64,000 nucleotides of DNA. Source: Methanolobus psychrophilus R15 (GTDB taxonomy: Archaea; Halobacteriota; Methanosarcinia; Methanosarcinales; Methanosarcinaceae). A model generated the notes under the pieces. The model saw only the letters and a program-made list of their open reading frames with translations. It searched no databases and was not told the origin of the DNA. The stretch covers positions 930,001-994,000 of the forward strand of contig CP003083.1 in NCBI GenBank assembly GCA_000306725.1. Reading direction: 5' to 3'. This document shows, piece after piece, positions 8,441 to 17,385 of the stretch (positions are counted from its first letter, which is position 1; the number at the start of each line of letters is the position of its first letter). A program made the translations under genes and the position numbers.

Positions 8441-8992
8441 TTAAAGGAAGAACGAAGCGCCTATAAGGATGAACATGATTCCCGCAATCGTGGAAATGGT
8501 CCTTTTGTCCACTTTTTCCATTATTATCTTCCCAAGATACACAGCCATGACGGACAGGATGAACAATGCCAGCATCACTCCGACAAATACAAGCAACGGG
8601 TTGTACTGTGTTGCAAACAGGGCTGCTGCAAGCTGTGTTTTATCACCCATCTCTGCAACAAGGATCAGCCAGAATCCCGACATGAAAGGGCTTTTCAATT
8701 CATAGGAGCCTTTGGCTTCATCTTTGTCCTTATTGAAAAGAGTTATCAGGCCGAATAAAATAAACATTGAGCCTGCACCTATGCGCACATAATCCAGCGG
8801 GACTTTCTGAGCAATGTAATTCCCGAAAAGTATGGCTATGCCATCCGTCAAAGCAAACGCCAGCATCACTCCTGCAAGAAGTGATGTATATCTGCGCGTT
8901 TTCGTGGAAAGGACCAGCACTGCAAGCTGTGTCTTATCTCCAAGCTCCGCAATCCCGATCAGCAGAAAAGGAAGCAGTATGTCCTGGATCAT
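8441..8992 (-). CDS. GDT1/TMEM165 family cation transporter
   Basis: Integral membrane protein of the UPF0016 (GDT1/TMEM165) family, whose members move manganese or calcium ions. Six hydrophobic helices are arranged as two related halves. Each half carries the signature E-x-GDKTQL (IAELGDKTQLAVL and VAEMGDKTQLAAA). I start at the ATG at 8992 (MIQDILLPF), giving 183 residues, because a TATA box sits about 27 bases ahead; a longer frame to 9043 would run through that TATA box. Orientation is opposite to the neighbours, and no partner gene is seen. Ion specificity is not readable from sequence. Confidence 0.85.
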   Translation of the reverse strand: MIQDILLPFLLIGIAELGDKTQLAVLVLSTKTRRYTSLLAGVMLAFALTDGIAILFGNYIAQKVPLDYVRIGAGSMFILFGLITLFNKDKDEAKGSYELKSPFMSGFWLILVAEMGDKTQLAAALFATQYNPLLVFVGVMLALFILSVMAVYLGKIIMEKVDKRTISTIAGIMFILIGASFFL

Positions 8993-9017
8993 TCTATGTA
9001 GGGATACCGGTATTAGG

Positions 9018-9026
9018 CTATATAAG
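9018..9026 (-). promoter_or_regulatory. TATA box fixing the GDT1 start
   Basis: CTTATATAG on the minus strand is centred about 30 bases before the ATG at 8992, so the mRNA is probably leaderless or nearly so. Confidence 0.5.
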
Positions 9027-9185
9027 TTGCCAGGACCACTCAATGAATGCTTGAGTATTCACAATAGTAAGGAAACCTGATTCCTTATAAATATAAAAGA
9101 AGTTTGTGGTGAAATACAAAAAGGCTATATATAGATACTAACTAACCGATATCCTACTACTCTCAGGAAAGAAGGAAGTAAAAGT

Positions 9186-11891
9186 GTGAATGGAACAGGC
9201 ATAACAGAAACTAAAGTCTTCAAGTATGCAGATAAGGAGAAAATCACCAGCGGAGTTCCCCAGTTAGACGAGATACTCCATTCCTTCCGCCTGGGAGATA
9301 ATGTGGTATGGGAAGTAGAGGAACTTGAAGACTACAGATATTTTGCCGGCAGGCTCATCCGCCAGGCTATCAGGTCCGGCTATAAGTGTGTTTACGTACG
9401 ATTCGCACCTCATGATCCCATCCTTGAGGCAATAGAAGGACTCGAGGTAGTAAAAATAGACCCTGGTAACGGCTTTGACTATTTCAGCAGCCAGGTCCAC
9501 AGGATGATAGAATACTACGGCGAGAAGACATACTACGTATTCGATAATCTTTCCTCGCTTATGGTCGAATGGGCCACTGATGAACTGGTAACTAATTTCT
9601 TTAAGGCTACATGTCCCTACCTGTTTGAGCTTGAAACAATAGGATATTTCTGCCTCACCAGGGGAAAACATAGCCATTCGACAGTCGCCGGCATCAGGGA
9701 AACCACGCAGGTGCTTATTGACTATTACCATATCAATGACAGGGCATATATACATCCCCTGAAGGTCTACGACCGTTATTCACATAGCATGTTCCTGCCT
9801 CACCTGATAACAGATGAGGGATGGGAACCTATATTCGATAGTGGAAAGGCTGCCATTATATCCTCAGTAGACCGCAGGAAAGTGCTCCGCGCAGGCAGCC
9901 GCGGCACAGCTCCCTGGGATACAGTGTACACAAAACTAAGGCTCCATTATGAGATGGGAATGCTGGGTGCCATCCCGGGACCAGAGATAACCGCGCTCAA
10001 GCAGGAGCTTTCAAGGATGCTCATCGGTGAACATCCCCGCTTCAGCCATCTTGCAGACACCTACCTGACATTAGAGGACCTGCTCAGTATAAGGGACAGG
10101 ATGATAGGCTCCGGACGCATCGGAGGGAAAGCTGTTGGAATGCTGCTCTCACGCAGCATAGTCCTGAGCAGCGAGAATAAAAACGCATTCTCAGAGGTAA
10201 TTGAACCGCATGATTCATTTTACATTGGTTCGGACGTCTTTTTCACTTTCATGATCAACAACGACCTGTTTCGTCTCAAGGTCAGGCTCTCTGACAGCTC
10301 CAGCATGACAAAGGAAGAATTCGAGGAGGTCGAGAAAAGATTCCTTGATGGCAAATTCCCGGAAGAGATAACGGAACAGTTCAGGGACCTGATGGATTAT
10401 TTCGGACAGGCACCCATCATAGTCAGATCAAGCAGTCTGCAGGAAGACAGTTATGGGAATGCTTTCGCAGGTAAATACAGGAGCGAGTTCTGTGCCAACC
10501 AGGGAGGGCCGGAAGAGCGTCTTGAAGCGTTCATGCATGCTGTCAAGCTTGTTTATGCCAGCGCTCTTAACCCGGATGCTCTTGCTTATAGAAGGACCAG
10601 GGGACTTCACTACCAAGATGAGCAGATGGCAATACTGGTGCAGCGTGTGTCCGGTACGCCTTACAAACAGTACTTCTTCCCTGCACTTGCAGGTGTTGCA
10701 TTCTCAAGGAATCTCTTCCGATGGACAAAGCGCATAGACCCTGGAAAAGGATTGATAAGGCTTGTCTTTGGACTGGGGACAAGAGCTGTTGACCGTGTCG
10801 GACGGGACTATCCCCGGATGATCGCTGTCAGCCACCCGGCGCTCCGCCCGGAAGCTGGCACAAAAGTGATCAAATACTCTCAATGGGATGTGGATGCCCT
10901 GGACCTTGAAGAGAGAAAGCTCATAACCATACCTTTCAGCGACCTTGCAAAAGATTGCAATTATCCGGCTCTCAGAATGTTTGTCTCAGTCATGAATGAC
11001 GGATATCTTACAGATCCTTACACCAACGCAATAGACTGCTCACAGGAAATGGTGCTCACATTCAACAACCTGATAAAGAACACCAAATTCGTTGATATCA
11101 TGGGGCAGGTACTCAGAACAGTGGAAGAAGTCTACGAACAGCCGGTTGACATAGAGTTCACAGCATCCGCCGACCAAAAAGGAAATGTGAGAGTCAATAT
11201 AGTCCAGTGCAGGCCCATGACAACACCCGGGGGCAGTGAGCATATCACTGTGCCGGACAACATAAAGGAAGATAATGTACTGTTCAAGTCCAACATGCTC
11301 ATAAATGAAGGAAAAGTGGAAAATATAGAGTACATTGTGTACATAGATCCACAGGCATATGAAATGGCAGACATGGATACTAAAAGATCTATCGGGAGAG
11401 TTGTCGGCCGCATCAATGAGAAGATAGGTGGTATGGGAGCCTCATTCATACTTATGGGACCTGGCAGATGGGGGAGCAGCAACATCGAACTGGGTGTCAA
11501 TGCGACGTATAGTGAAATAGACCGTACTTCCCTGCTCGTGGAAATCGCGCGTGAAAAAGCAGGCCACACCCCGGAGGTTTCCTATGGAACCCATTTCTTC
11601 CAGGATATCGTGGAGGAAGAGATCATCTATATGCCCGTATATCCCGACACGAAAAAATCGGGCTTTAACGAGGCTTTCTTCAAAAATTCAGGAAACATGC
11701 TCACAGACATGCTGCCGGACCAGGAGCAATTCAAGGAAGTGGTCAAAGTAATCAATGTCCATGAAGCATCAGGCGGAGGTCATGCGGTAGTGATAGCGAA
11801 TCTCTATGAGCAGGATGCTATCTGTTACCTTGAGAAACAGGCAGGCACCAGGACATGGAAACTTGACAAGCTGAAAGGCCAGTGGCACTAA
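9186..11891 (+). CDS. RecA/KaiC-like domain fused to PEP-synthase-type ATP-binding domain
   Basis: 901 residues, GTG start after AGGAAAGAAGGAAG; a TATA-like CTATATATAG lies at about 9125. The first 240 residues resemble a RecA/KaiC ATPase fold (ITSGVPQLDEILHSFRLGD ... YVFDNLSSLMVEW) but lack a normal GxxxxGKT P-loop. Residues about 295-690 match the nucleotide-binding half of PEP synthase and pyruvate phosphate dikinase (GRIGGKAVGM and VRSSSLQEDSYGNAFAGKY). The swivelling phosphohistidine domain and the PEP/pyruvate barrel of true PEP synthase are not visible. The tail has only a weak SGGGHAVVIAN echo near 862. It is therefore not an ordinary PEP synthase. Homologues exist in methanogens, but I know of no proven function. 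Confidence 0.8.
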   Translation: MNGTGITETKVFKYADKEKITSGVPQLDEILHSFRLGDNVVWEVEELEDYRYFAGRLIRQAIRSGYKCVYVRFAPHDPILEAIEGLEVVKIDPGNGFDYFSSQVHRMIEYYGEKTYYVFDNLSSLMVEWATDELVTNFFKATCPYLFELETIGYFCLTRGKHSHSTVAGIRETTQVLIDYYHINDRAYIHPLKVYDRYSHSMFLPHLITDEGWEPIFDSGKAAIISSVDRRKVLRAGSRGTAPWDTVYTKLRLHYEMGMLGAIPGPEITALKQELSRMLIGEHPRFSHLADTYLTLEDLLSIRDRMIGSGRIGGKAVGMLLSRSIVLSSENKNAFSEVIEPHDSFYIGSDVFFTFMINNDLFRLKVRLSDSSSMTKEEFEEVEKRFLDGKFPEEITEQFRDLMDYFGQAPIIVRSSSLQEDSYGNAFAGKYRSEFCANQGGPEERLEAFMHAVKLVYASALNPDALAYRRTRGLHYQDEQMAILVQRVSGTPYKQYFFPALAGVAFSRNLFRWTKRIDPGKGLIRLVFGLGTRAVDRVGRDYPRMIAVSHPALRPEAGTKVIKYSQWDVDALDLEERKLITIPFSDLAKDCNYPALRMFVSVMNDGYLTDPYTNAIDCSQEMVLTFNNLIKNTKFVDIMGQVLRTVEEVYEQPVDIEFTASADQKGNVRVNIVQCRPMTTPGGSEHITVPDNIKEDNVLFKSNMLINEGKVENIEYIVYIDPQAYEMADMDTKRSIGRVVGRINEKIGGMGASFILMGPGRWGSSNIELGVNATYSEIDRTSLLVEIAREKAGHTPEVSYGTHFFQDIVEEEIIYMPVYPDTKKSGFNEAFFKNSGNMLTDMLPDQEQFKEVVKVINVHEASGGGHAVVIANLYEQDAICYLEKQAGTRTWKLDKLKGQWH

Positions 11892-11913
11892 AAAAAGAAA
11901 TCCACAAGGGATA

Positions 11914-12639
11914 TTAATCTACGAATTTGATACCAACATCTTTCATGTGGTTGCGTATAGCCACATTGACAAGCAGCGGTGTGATTGATTCCACCATGGA
12001 AGAGGTTTCAATGGGGCCAATATCCAGAGGCCGCATTCCGGGAATAGCTTTAACAAGACCAAAGACGATGTTTTTCGAATGCATGCTATTCCCGCATACG
12101 CCGACGTCGTAATTTAGTTCGATGTCAAGGTTGGCAAGCTTGGCCGCAGGGACATTATGGAATGCAGAGACCAGCTCGGTTCCTTCCGGAAGCAGAGGAG
12201 CTATTTCCTGTGCAGCGCTTCCTGCAGGAGGAGTGACATAACAGAAATAGTCTGCTTTGTAGTCTTCCCGGGAATTTGTCGATATCTCTAAGGGAACTCC
12301 ATCCGGAACAATGATACAGCGATCTTTTTCCATTGGCACTACCACGGATATGACAATCTTACCGGCAAGTCCGGGTTTTATCTGCTCGATTGTAGAAGCT
12401 ATCTGACCATATCTTATAGCAAGGAGCACTACATCGGCTTCTGAGGCTGCCTTTGCATTTACATCACCTGCTATGTCTGCCTTATAGCCATATTCTTTCA
12501 GTATAGCATTATATTCGGCAGCTTTGGTCCGGGCCTTTTCCTGTTCTCTTGAACCGACTATGACCTGATGTTCCTGCCCCCACCGGAGGGCAAAACCTTT
12601 ACCGATACTGCCTGTACCGCCAATTATTGCAATCTTCAT
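11914..12639 (-). CDS. npdG: F420H2:NADP+ oxidoreductase
   Basis: Transfers hydride between reduced coenzyme F420 and NADP+, supplying NADPH for biosynthesis. The 241-residue protein begins MKIAIIGGTGSIGKGFALRW, the dinucleotide-binding GGTGSIG motif. It continues with VIVGSREQEKA, a basic NADP-selective turn, and VVLLAIRYGQI. C-terminal segments (ELVSAFHNVPA, VGVCGNSMHSKN, MRPLDIGPIETSSMVES) are typical of the F420-dependent NADP reductase family (also called fno). A TATA-like ATTATTTATA about 25 bases before the ATG suggests a leaderless mRNA. It lies downstream of gdhA on the same strand; NADPH supply to glutamate dehydrogenase would make sense but is inference. Confidence 0.92.
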   Translation of the reverse strand: MKIAIIGGTGSIGKGFALRWGQEHQVIVGSREQEKARTKAAEYNAILKEYGYKADIAGDVNAKAASEADVVLLAIRYGQIASTIEQIKPGLAGKIVISVVVPMEKDRCIIVPDGVPLEISTNSREDYKADYFCYVTPPAGSAAQEIAPLLPEGTELVSAFHNVPAAKLANLDIELNYDVGVCGNSMHSKNIVFGLVKAIPGMRPLDIGPIETSSMVESITPLLVNVAIRNHMKDVGIKFVD

Positions 12640-12700
12640 GATAATCCCATCAACGACAATATAAATAATATCAGCTGCCCTGCCAAGAATGGAAGGAGAT

Positions 12701-12726
12701 ATATGGCCTGTGACTTCAGGCCATAT
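12701..12726. terminator. 10-bp perfect palindrome between gdhA and npdG
   Basis: ATATGGCCTG (12701-12710) and CAGGCCATAT (12717-12726) form a perfect stem with a 6-base loop, 48 bases beyond the gdhA stop and 62 before the npdG start. There is no T-run on the gdhA sense strand, so it may act as a processing or attenuation element rather than a simple terminator. Confidence 0.45.
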
Positions 12727-12773
12727 AAATGTTGCTTAATTAAAGTATATTGCAGGATTGGATCCAGGAAGGA

Positions 12774-14021
12774 TCAGATCCATCCACGGTCTTTCATTGC
12801 AACTACAACACGCTCGATAGCAACTACATAAGCAGCTGTTCTCATGTCGATGTTGTATTTCTGTGATGCCGCATAGACTGCCTTGTATGCCTCGGTCATC
12901 TTCCTGTCCAGACGGGTGTGGACCCGGATCTCACTCCAGTAGTACATGTAGAAGTTCTGGACCATCTCGAAGTATGATACGGTTACTCCACCTGCATTAC
13001 AGAGGAAGTCAGGAATAACGTGAATACCTCTCTGGAAGAGTATCTCATCTGCTGCGGGTGTTGTCGGGCCGTTTGCGAGTTCTGCAACGATCTTGGCATT
13101 GACCTTGTGAGCGTTCTTCTCTGTTATCACGTTCTCAAGAGCTGCAGGTATAAGTATGTCCACAGCAAGCTCAAGGATAGCCTCATTGCTGACAGGCGTT
13201 GTGTTTGGCAGTCCTGCAACTGACCCGGTCTTTACCTTGTGCTGGTTTGCAGCCTCAGGGTCAATACCGTCCATGTTCATGACACCGCCTCTGCTGTCGC
13301 TTACAGCTACGATCTTGCAGCCGAACATTTCCTTTGCGAGTTTTGCTGCGAAGTATCCGGCATTACCGTATCCCTGAACAGCTATCCTGGCATCCTTAAG
13401 CTCGATACCGAGCACTTTGGCTGCCTCACGGATTGTGTAGAGACCTCCTCTTGCAGTTGCGTCTCCCCTTCCAAGTGAACCGCCCATTGTCAATGGCTTA
13501 CCTGTGACAACCCCGGGCTGGTTGAATGAGGAAATCTTTGAGAACTCATCAACCATCCATGCCATGATCTTCGGATTGGTATACACATCAGGTGCAGGGA
13601 CGTCTTTTCTCGGACCAATTATCTGGGCAATGCTGGCTATATACTTGCGGCTGAGGCGCTCAAGTTCGCCATCGGACATTTCCTTGGGGTTACAGATAAC
13701 TCCTCCTTTACCGCCACCCAGTGGAATGTCTACTACTGCGCATTTCCAGGTCATCCATGCAGCAAGTGCCCTTACTGTGTCGATGTTCTCTTCAGGATGG
13801 AATCTGATACCACCCTTTGTGGGACCTCTGGCATCGTTATACTGTATCCTGAAACCTTCAAACACTTTGATTGTGCCGTCATCCATGCGAACGGGAAGAG
13901 TGACACGCAGTTCGCGCATCGGGTGCCTGAGCATTTCATGTACGCTTTCATCCAGCCCAAGAATAGTAGCACATTTTGCTAACTGTTTTCTTGAATTTTC
14001 AAATGGGTTTTCTGTGGACAT
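12774..14021 (-). CDS. gdhA: Glutamate dehydrogenase
   Basis: Interconverts glutamate with 2-oxoglutarate and ammonia, using NAD(P)H. 415 residues, the usual hexameric GDH length. The substrate-binding box is GPTKGGIRFHPEEN (about 67-80), and the catalytic lysine lies in PLGGGKGGVICNP (about 101-113). The nucleotide-binding motif is VQGYGNAGYFAA (about 216-227). The start is supported by GAGGTAGACCA-ATG and by a TATA box CATATATATC at about 14045-14057. The coenzyme cannot be fixed from sequence with confidence. Confidence 0.95.
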   Translation of the reverse strand: MSTENPFENSRKQLAKCATILGLDESVHEMLRHPMRELRVTLPVRMDDGTIKVFEGFRIQYNDARGPTKGGIRFHPEENIDTVRALAAWMTWKCAVVDIPLGGGKGGVICNPKEMSDGELERLSRKYIASIAQIIGPRKDVPAPDVYTNPKIMAWMVDEFSKISSFNQPGVVTGKPLTMGGSLGRGDATARGGLYTIREAAKVLGIELKDARIAVQGYGNAGYFAAKLAKEMFGCKIVAVSDSRGGVMNMDGIDPEAANQHKVKTGSVAGLPNTTPVSNEAILELAVDILIPAALENVITEKNAHKVNAKIVAELANGPTTPAADEILFQRGIHVIPDFLCNAGGVTVSYFEMVQNFYMYYWSEIRVHTRLDRKMTEAYKAVYAASQKYNIDMRTAAYVVAIERVVVAMKDRGWI

Positions 14022-14243
14022 TGGTCTACCTCTTTACGTGCGATATATATGTTGAAATAAGGTGGATAGTAACCTACTTCTAAGTATAAGATGCTTTCTA
14101 CCAACCTCCGCCAAAAAAGATAACAAAAAAGCAGCAGTAGGATAACGTTTTTAATTGCCATTATGAAATAAGGACCATATAAATAGCAGACCAAACAAAT
14201 ATAATTCTTCAGACGGTTGCAGAAAAAAGGACAATAGAGGGCA

Positions 14244-14450
14244 TCAGTCCTCTTCTTCAAGAAACTGAACAATATCAGTCACAGTAAGCTCCCCTCTTGC
14301 AACACGCAGCACTGATGGATATATATAGGCACAGTCATCGATCTTGTTCCACCGTTCTTCGCCCACAGTATTCACTATATCAGCCATGACCCTTCCGCAC
14401 CTTCCACAATACCTGTTCTCACTTTCTACTCCGCACACAACACATTTCAT
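14244..14450 (-). CDS. Small zinc-ribbon protein
   Basis: 68 residues starting MKCVVCGVESENRYCGRCGRVM: two CxxC pairs (C3/C6 and C15/C18) build a zinc ribbon. A short acidic helical tail follows (ELTVTDIVQFLEEED). I use the ATG at 14450, preceded by AGAGG; a start 30 bases upstream would add an unlikely leader. No enzyme domain is present, so a protein- or nucleic-acid-binding role is the most that can be said. Confidence 0.65.
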   Translation of the reverse strand: MKCVVCGVESENRYCGRCGRVMADIVNTVGEERWNKIDDCAYIYPSVLRVARGELTVTDIVQFLEEED

Positions 14451-14649
14451 AGAAAAACCTCTTTCGGCATAGATTACCATTTTAAAACTGTGTGATGATA
14501 CTATATAATAATGACCGGCTTATAGTAGCAAGCCTACAAATGATTCCTGAAGTGGTTTTATTGTACACATTTAAACACTGCAGCGTCACATTAATATTAA
14601 AATAATCATTATTGAGCAACATAACCAAATTACATTAACGAGGTAAAGC

Positions 14650-15798
14650 GTGCCTGATGAATTATTCAATCTGAAAGTGGGATACACATCTTTTAGGAAT
14701 CCTATTGCTCTTGCCCCAATGGGCGGCATGACTGACAGTAAATTCGCAAACCAATACGCTGCAGATGCAGGGCTTGTAGTGCTCGGAGGTTACAACCTTG
14801 ATACCATGACACAAGCAGCAGCTTCACAAATGGTTGCAAGAGGAAGAGAAGAGTTCATTTCCGAGAATCCGATAAAGCTCATTGAAAAAGAGATAAGATC
14901 GATCACAAATGGCAGTACAGTTGCAGTCAATGTAAGGAGCACCACAATTGAACCTCTGATGGAAGCTGCAACCATTATCAAAGATAACGGTGCCATTATT
15001 GAACTGGATGCACATTGCAGACAGAAGGAAATGACCGATATCGGTACAGGGCAGGCACTGATCCACGATATTCCAAGACTTACTGAATGGATCAGGAAGA
15101 TCAAAGAAACGGGTGTTGTGCTCTCAGTAAAAATTAGAGGAAATGTAGTTGATGATGCAGCACTTGTAAAAGCCATTGAGAATGCAGGAGCGGACATACT
15201 ACACCTTGATGCAATGAAAGAAGGCGCAGGAGCGGACCTTAAGCTCATAAAGGAGATACGTGACTCCATACGTATGTTCCTTATTTGTAACAACTCTGTT
15301 ACCAGTACCGACAGTGCAAAAGAGATGTTTGCCAGGGGTGCAGACATGGTTTCGGTAGCACGCGGAGTCCTGGATGATTCAGGTCTCATCAGCAGACTTG
15401 TTGCGGACATATCAGCCACCCAGAAAGAGACAGGATGGTATAATGCACCCAAGCATGTGTGCAGAGGAGAGGGCGACCTGCGCGGACTTGCATTCTGCTG
15501 CCTGCCGGTCAAATCATGTCCGGTGCACGGCAACATAAAGAAACTTGGGCTTACCGCGCAGCAATTTGCCGATATAAAAATGGACTTCGCAAAGGGCACT
15601 CTGCTTGAATATGGCGACAGCACATGTTTTGGGAGCCTTGTGTGGTGCTGCAAGATATCCAAACCATGCTTCCTCAGGGATGGTGTGCTTGAAACCCTGG
15701 GACTCTCAGATACGGAATACATGCGCCTCAAAAAAGAACTTGGGGATTATATCATTGGACAGGCCAGCAAGTCCTCACATGGTCCTAAAAATGGATGA
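14650..15798 (+). CDS. Methanogenesis marker protein 9
   Basis: Conserved in methanogens, function unproven. The first 270 of 382 residues form a TIM-barrel related to dihydrouridine synthase (FRNPIALAPMGGMTDSKFA at the start; LHLDAMKEGAGADLKLI later), which suggests FMN binding. The last ~110 residues are the marker-9 domain, with many cysteines (HVCRGEGDLRGLAFCCLP, KSCPVHG, STCFGSLVWCCKISKPCF) that probably hold one or more iron-sulfur clusters. GTG start after GAGGTAAAGC. It overlaps the following CitG-like gene by 8 bases, so the two, and the DUF447 gene behind them, are probably one transcript. Confidence 0.88.
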   Translation: MPDELFNLKVGYTSFRNPIALAPMGGMTDSKFANQYAADAGLVVLGGYNLDTMTQAAASQMVARGREEFISENPIKLIEKEIRSITNGSTVAVNVRSTTIEPLMEAATIIKDNGAIIELDAHCRQKEMTDIGTGQALIHDIPRLTEWIRKIKETGVVLSVKIRGNVVDDAALVKAIENAGADILHLDAMKEGAGADLKLIKEIRDSIRMFLICNNSVTSTDSAKEMFARGADMVSVARGVLDDSGLISRLVADISATQKETGWYNAPKHVCRGEGDLRGLAFCCLPVKSCPVHGNIKKLGLTAQQFADIKMDFAKGTLLEYGDSTCFGSLVWCCKISKPCFLRDGVLETLGLSDTEYMRLKKELGDYIIGQASKSSHGPKNG

Positions 15799-16774
15799 GA
15801 TCCCAGCCTTTACTGTCAAGAAGGGAGACTATGGTCCTTCATCATATGTTGCACGCTGCGCCCAGCTTGCAATGTGTCTGGAAGTCTCAGCATCCCCAAA
15901 GCCGGGAAATATCGACAGACATGACGATTATGCTGATACGCGCTATGAGCACTTCCTTGCCTCTGCTGTAAGCATATATCCCGTTATAGAGGAAGCGTCA
16001 AAAAATATACAGGGTACCGGCAAATATATAAAAGCTGCCGTCTCAGAGAGCATAAACTGGCAGAACGGAGGCAATACCCACTTCGGTGCCGTCATCCTGC
16101 TAATACCGCTTGCTATGGCTGCCGGAAAGATACTTTCGGAAAAGGAAACTTTCACTATCCCAGAACTGACCGCATGCGCACACAGCATAGTGAAGGAGAC
16201 AAGCACTGAAGATGCTGTTGATTTCTACAGCTGCTTCGGGATTTCAGGAGTGCGTGTCAATCCGGTGGAAGAGTTCGACCTTCAGAAAGACAGTGCTGTA
16301 GCAGATCTCAAAGAAAAGCATGTCAGCCTGTATGATCTGATGGTGATTGCACAAGGCTATGACATGATAGCACACGAATGGACTTCAGGGTTTACCAGGT
16401 GCGCAGAGTGCGCAGAGATAATCACAAATGGAATGAAAGGCAAGCTTCCCGGGCTTGCTGTTGATATTAACGATGTCATTGTATACACATTCCTGAGCAT
16501 CCTGTCCCGGAACGAGGACACATTCATTACCACTAAATCCGGCACCGAAACCGCACTTTACGTATCAGGCCTTGCCAGATCGATAATTGAAAGGGTTGAA
16601 AATTTGCATGAAGTACATAAGATATATAATAGTGAACATGAATTTACGATTATAAAGCCACTTATAATAGAAATGGACAGGGAACTCCTGCAAAGGAAAA
16701 TCAATCCGGGATCTACTGCTGATATAATCATAGCAGGCTTATTTATAGCGTTGCTTGGAGGAGTTAGGTACTAA
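15791..16774 (+). CDS. CitG-like (triphosphoribosyl-dephospho-CoA synthase family) protein
   Basis: 327 residues from the ATG at 15791; an in-frame ATG at 15779 would add four. The family signature SPKPGNIDRHDDY (about residues 33-45) corresponds to the SPKPGLVD box of CitG/MdcB, which attach a phosphoribosyl group to dephospho-CoA to make a prosthetic group. In methanogens no citrate or malonate lyase acyl carrier protein is expected, so the true substrate is probably different, perhaps a step in a methanogenic cofactor pathway. It overlaps marker protein 9 upstream and shares one base with DUF447 downstream. Confidence 0.8.
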   Translation: MDEIPAFTVKKGDYGPSSYVARCAQLAMCLEVSASPKPGNIDRHDDYADTRYEHFLASAVSIYPVIEEASKNIQGTGKYIKAAVSESINWQNGGNTHFGAVILLIPLAMAAGKILSEKETFTIPELTACAHSIVKETSTEDAVDFYSCFGISGVRVNPVEEFDLQKDSAVADLKEKHVSLYDLMVIAQGYDMIAHEWTSGFTRCAECAEIITNGMKGKLPGLAVDINDVIVYTFLSILSRNEDTFITTKSGTETALYVSGLARSIIERVENLHEVHKIYNSEHEFTIIKPLIIEMDRELLQRKINPGSTADIIIAGLFIALLGGVRY

Positions 16775-17364
16775 TGCTGGGAAAAGATATCAGTCTGGAT
16801 AATTTCGGGATATATGACGGGATATGTGAGACCATAGTCACAACATGCAAGGGATGGACACCAAACGCAGCGCCCATGGGAATCATTCGCAGGAATGATA
16901 AACTCTATGTGCGGCTTTTCAAAGGCTCCAAGACATATGAGAATGTGCTGGCTGAAAAATTCCTTGTCGCAAACATCACCTATGATCCGATGCTTTTTGC
17001 ACTTTCCACATTCACTGATCTGGATGATTCGGTTTTTGAACAGACAGTACATGAAAACCATACAATGTATCCTTTAAAGGATGCGCAGAGCTGGGTTGCC
17101 TTTGAGTGCATGAACACAAAAATAACATCTGAAGCCATGGTAGCTGAGCTTGTGCCAATCCATGCCCGTCTGAACAAATGCAGGATAAAAGCGCCTAACA
17201 GAGGTTTCTACGGAGTTATAGAAGCCTGTATACATGCAACCAGATACCAGCTTACAGGCGATGAAAAATATCTCAAGCTCATCAAAGCATACGGAGAGAT
17301 CGTGGAAAAATGCGGAGGAGAGGTTGAAAAAGATGCTTTGAAGAAAGTCTATGAGTTCCTGTGA
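16774..17364 (+). CDS. DUF447 family FMN-binding split-barrel protein
   Basis: 196 residues; start ATG overlaps the stop of the CitG-like gene by one base (TAATG). The N-terminus (YDGICETIVTTC, NAAPMGIIRRNDKLYVRLFKGSKTYENV) is the DUF447 pattern, a flavin-reductase-like split barrel. The second half has a helical region (RGFYGVIEACIHATRYQL). As I recall, DUF447 and CitG-like genes also occur in tetrahydromethanopterin gene sets of methylotrophic bacteria, so a role in that cofactor's synthesis is plausible but unproven. Confidence 0.78.
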   Translation: MLGKDISLDNFGIYDGICETIVTTCKGWTPNAAPMGIIRRNDKLYVRLFKGSKTYENVLAEKFLVANITYDPMLFALSTFTDLDDSVFEQTVHENHTMYPLKDAQSWVAFECMNTKITSEAMVAELVPIHARLNKCRIKAPNRGFYGVIEACIHATRYQLTGDEKYLKLIKAYGEIVEKCGGEVEKDALKKVYEFL

Positions 17365-17385
17365 GAAAGCTTATTAGTTTTTTAT

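Noticed and set aside
14790-15731. 313-codon minus-strand frame rich in Ser
   Set aside because: Antisense shadow of the marker protein 9 gene, without a recognisable domain; the sense gene is conserved.
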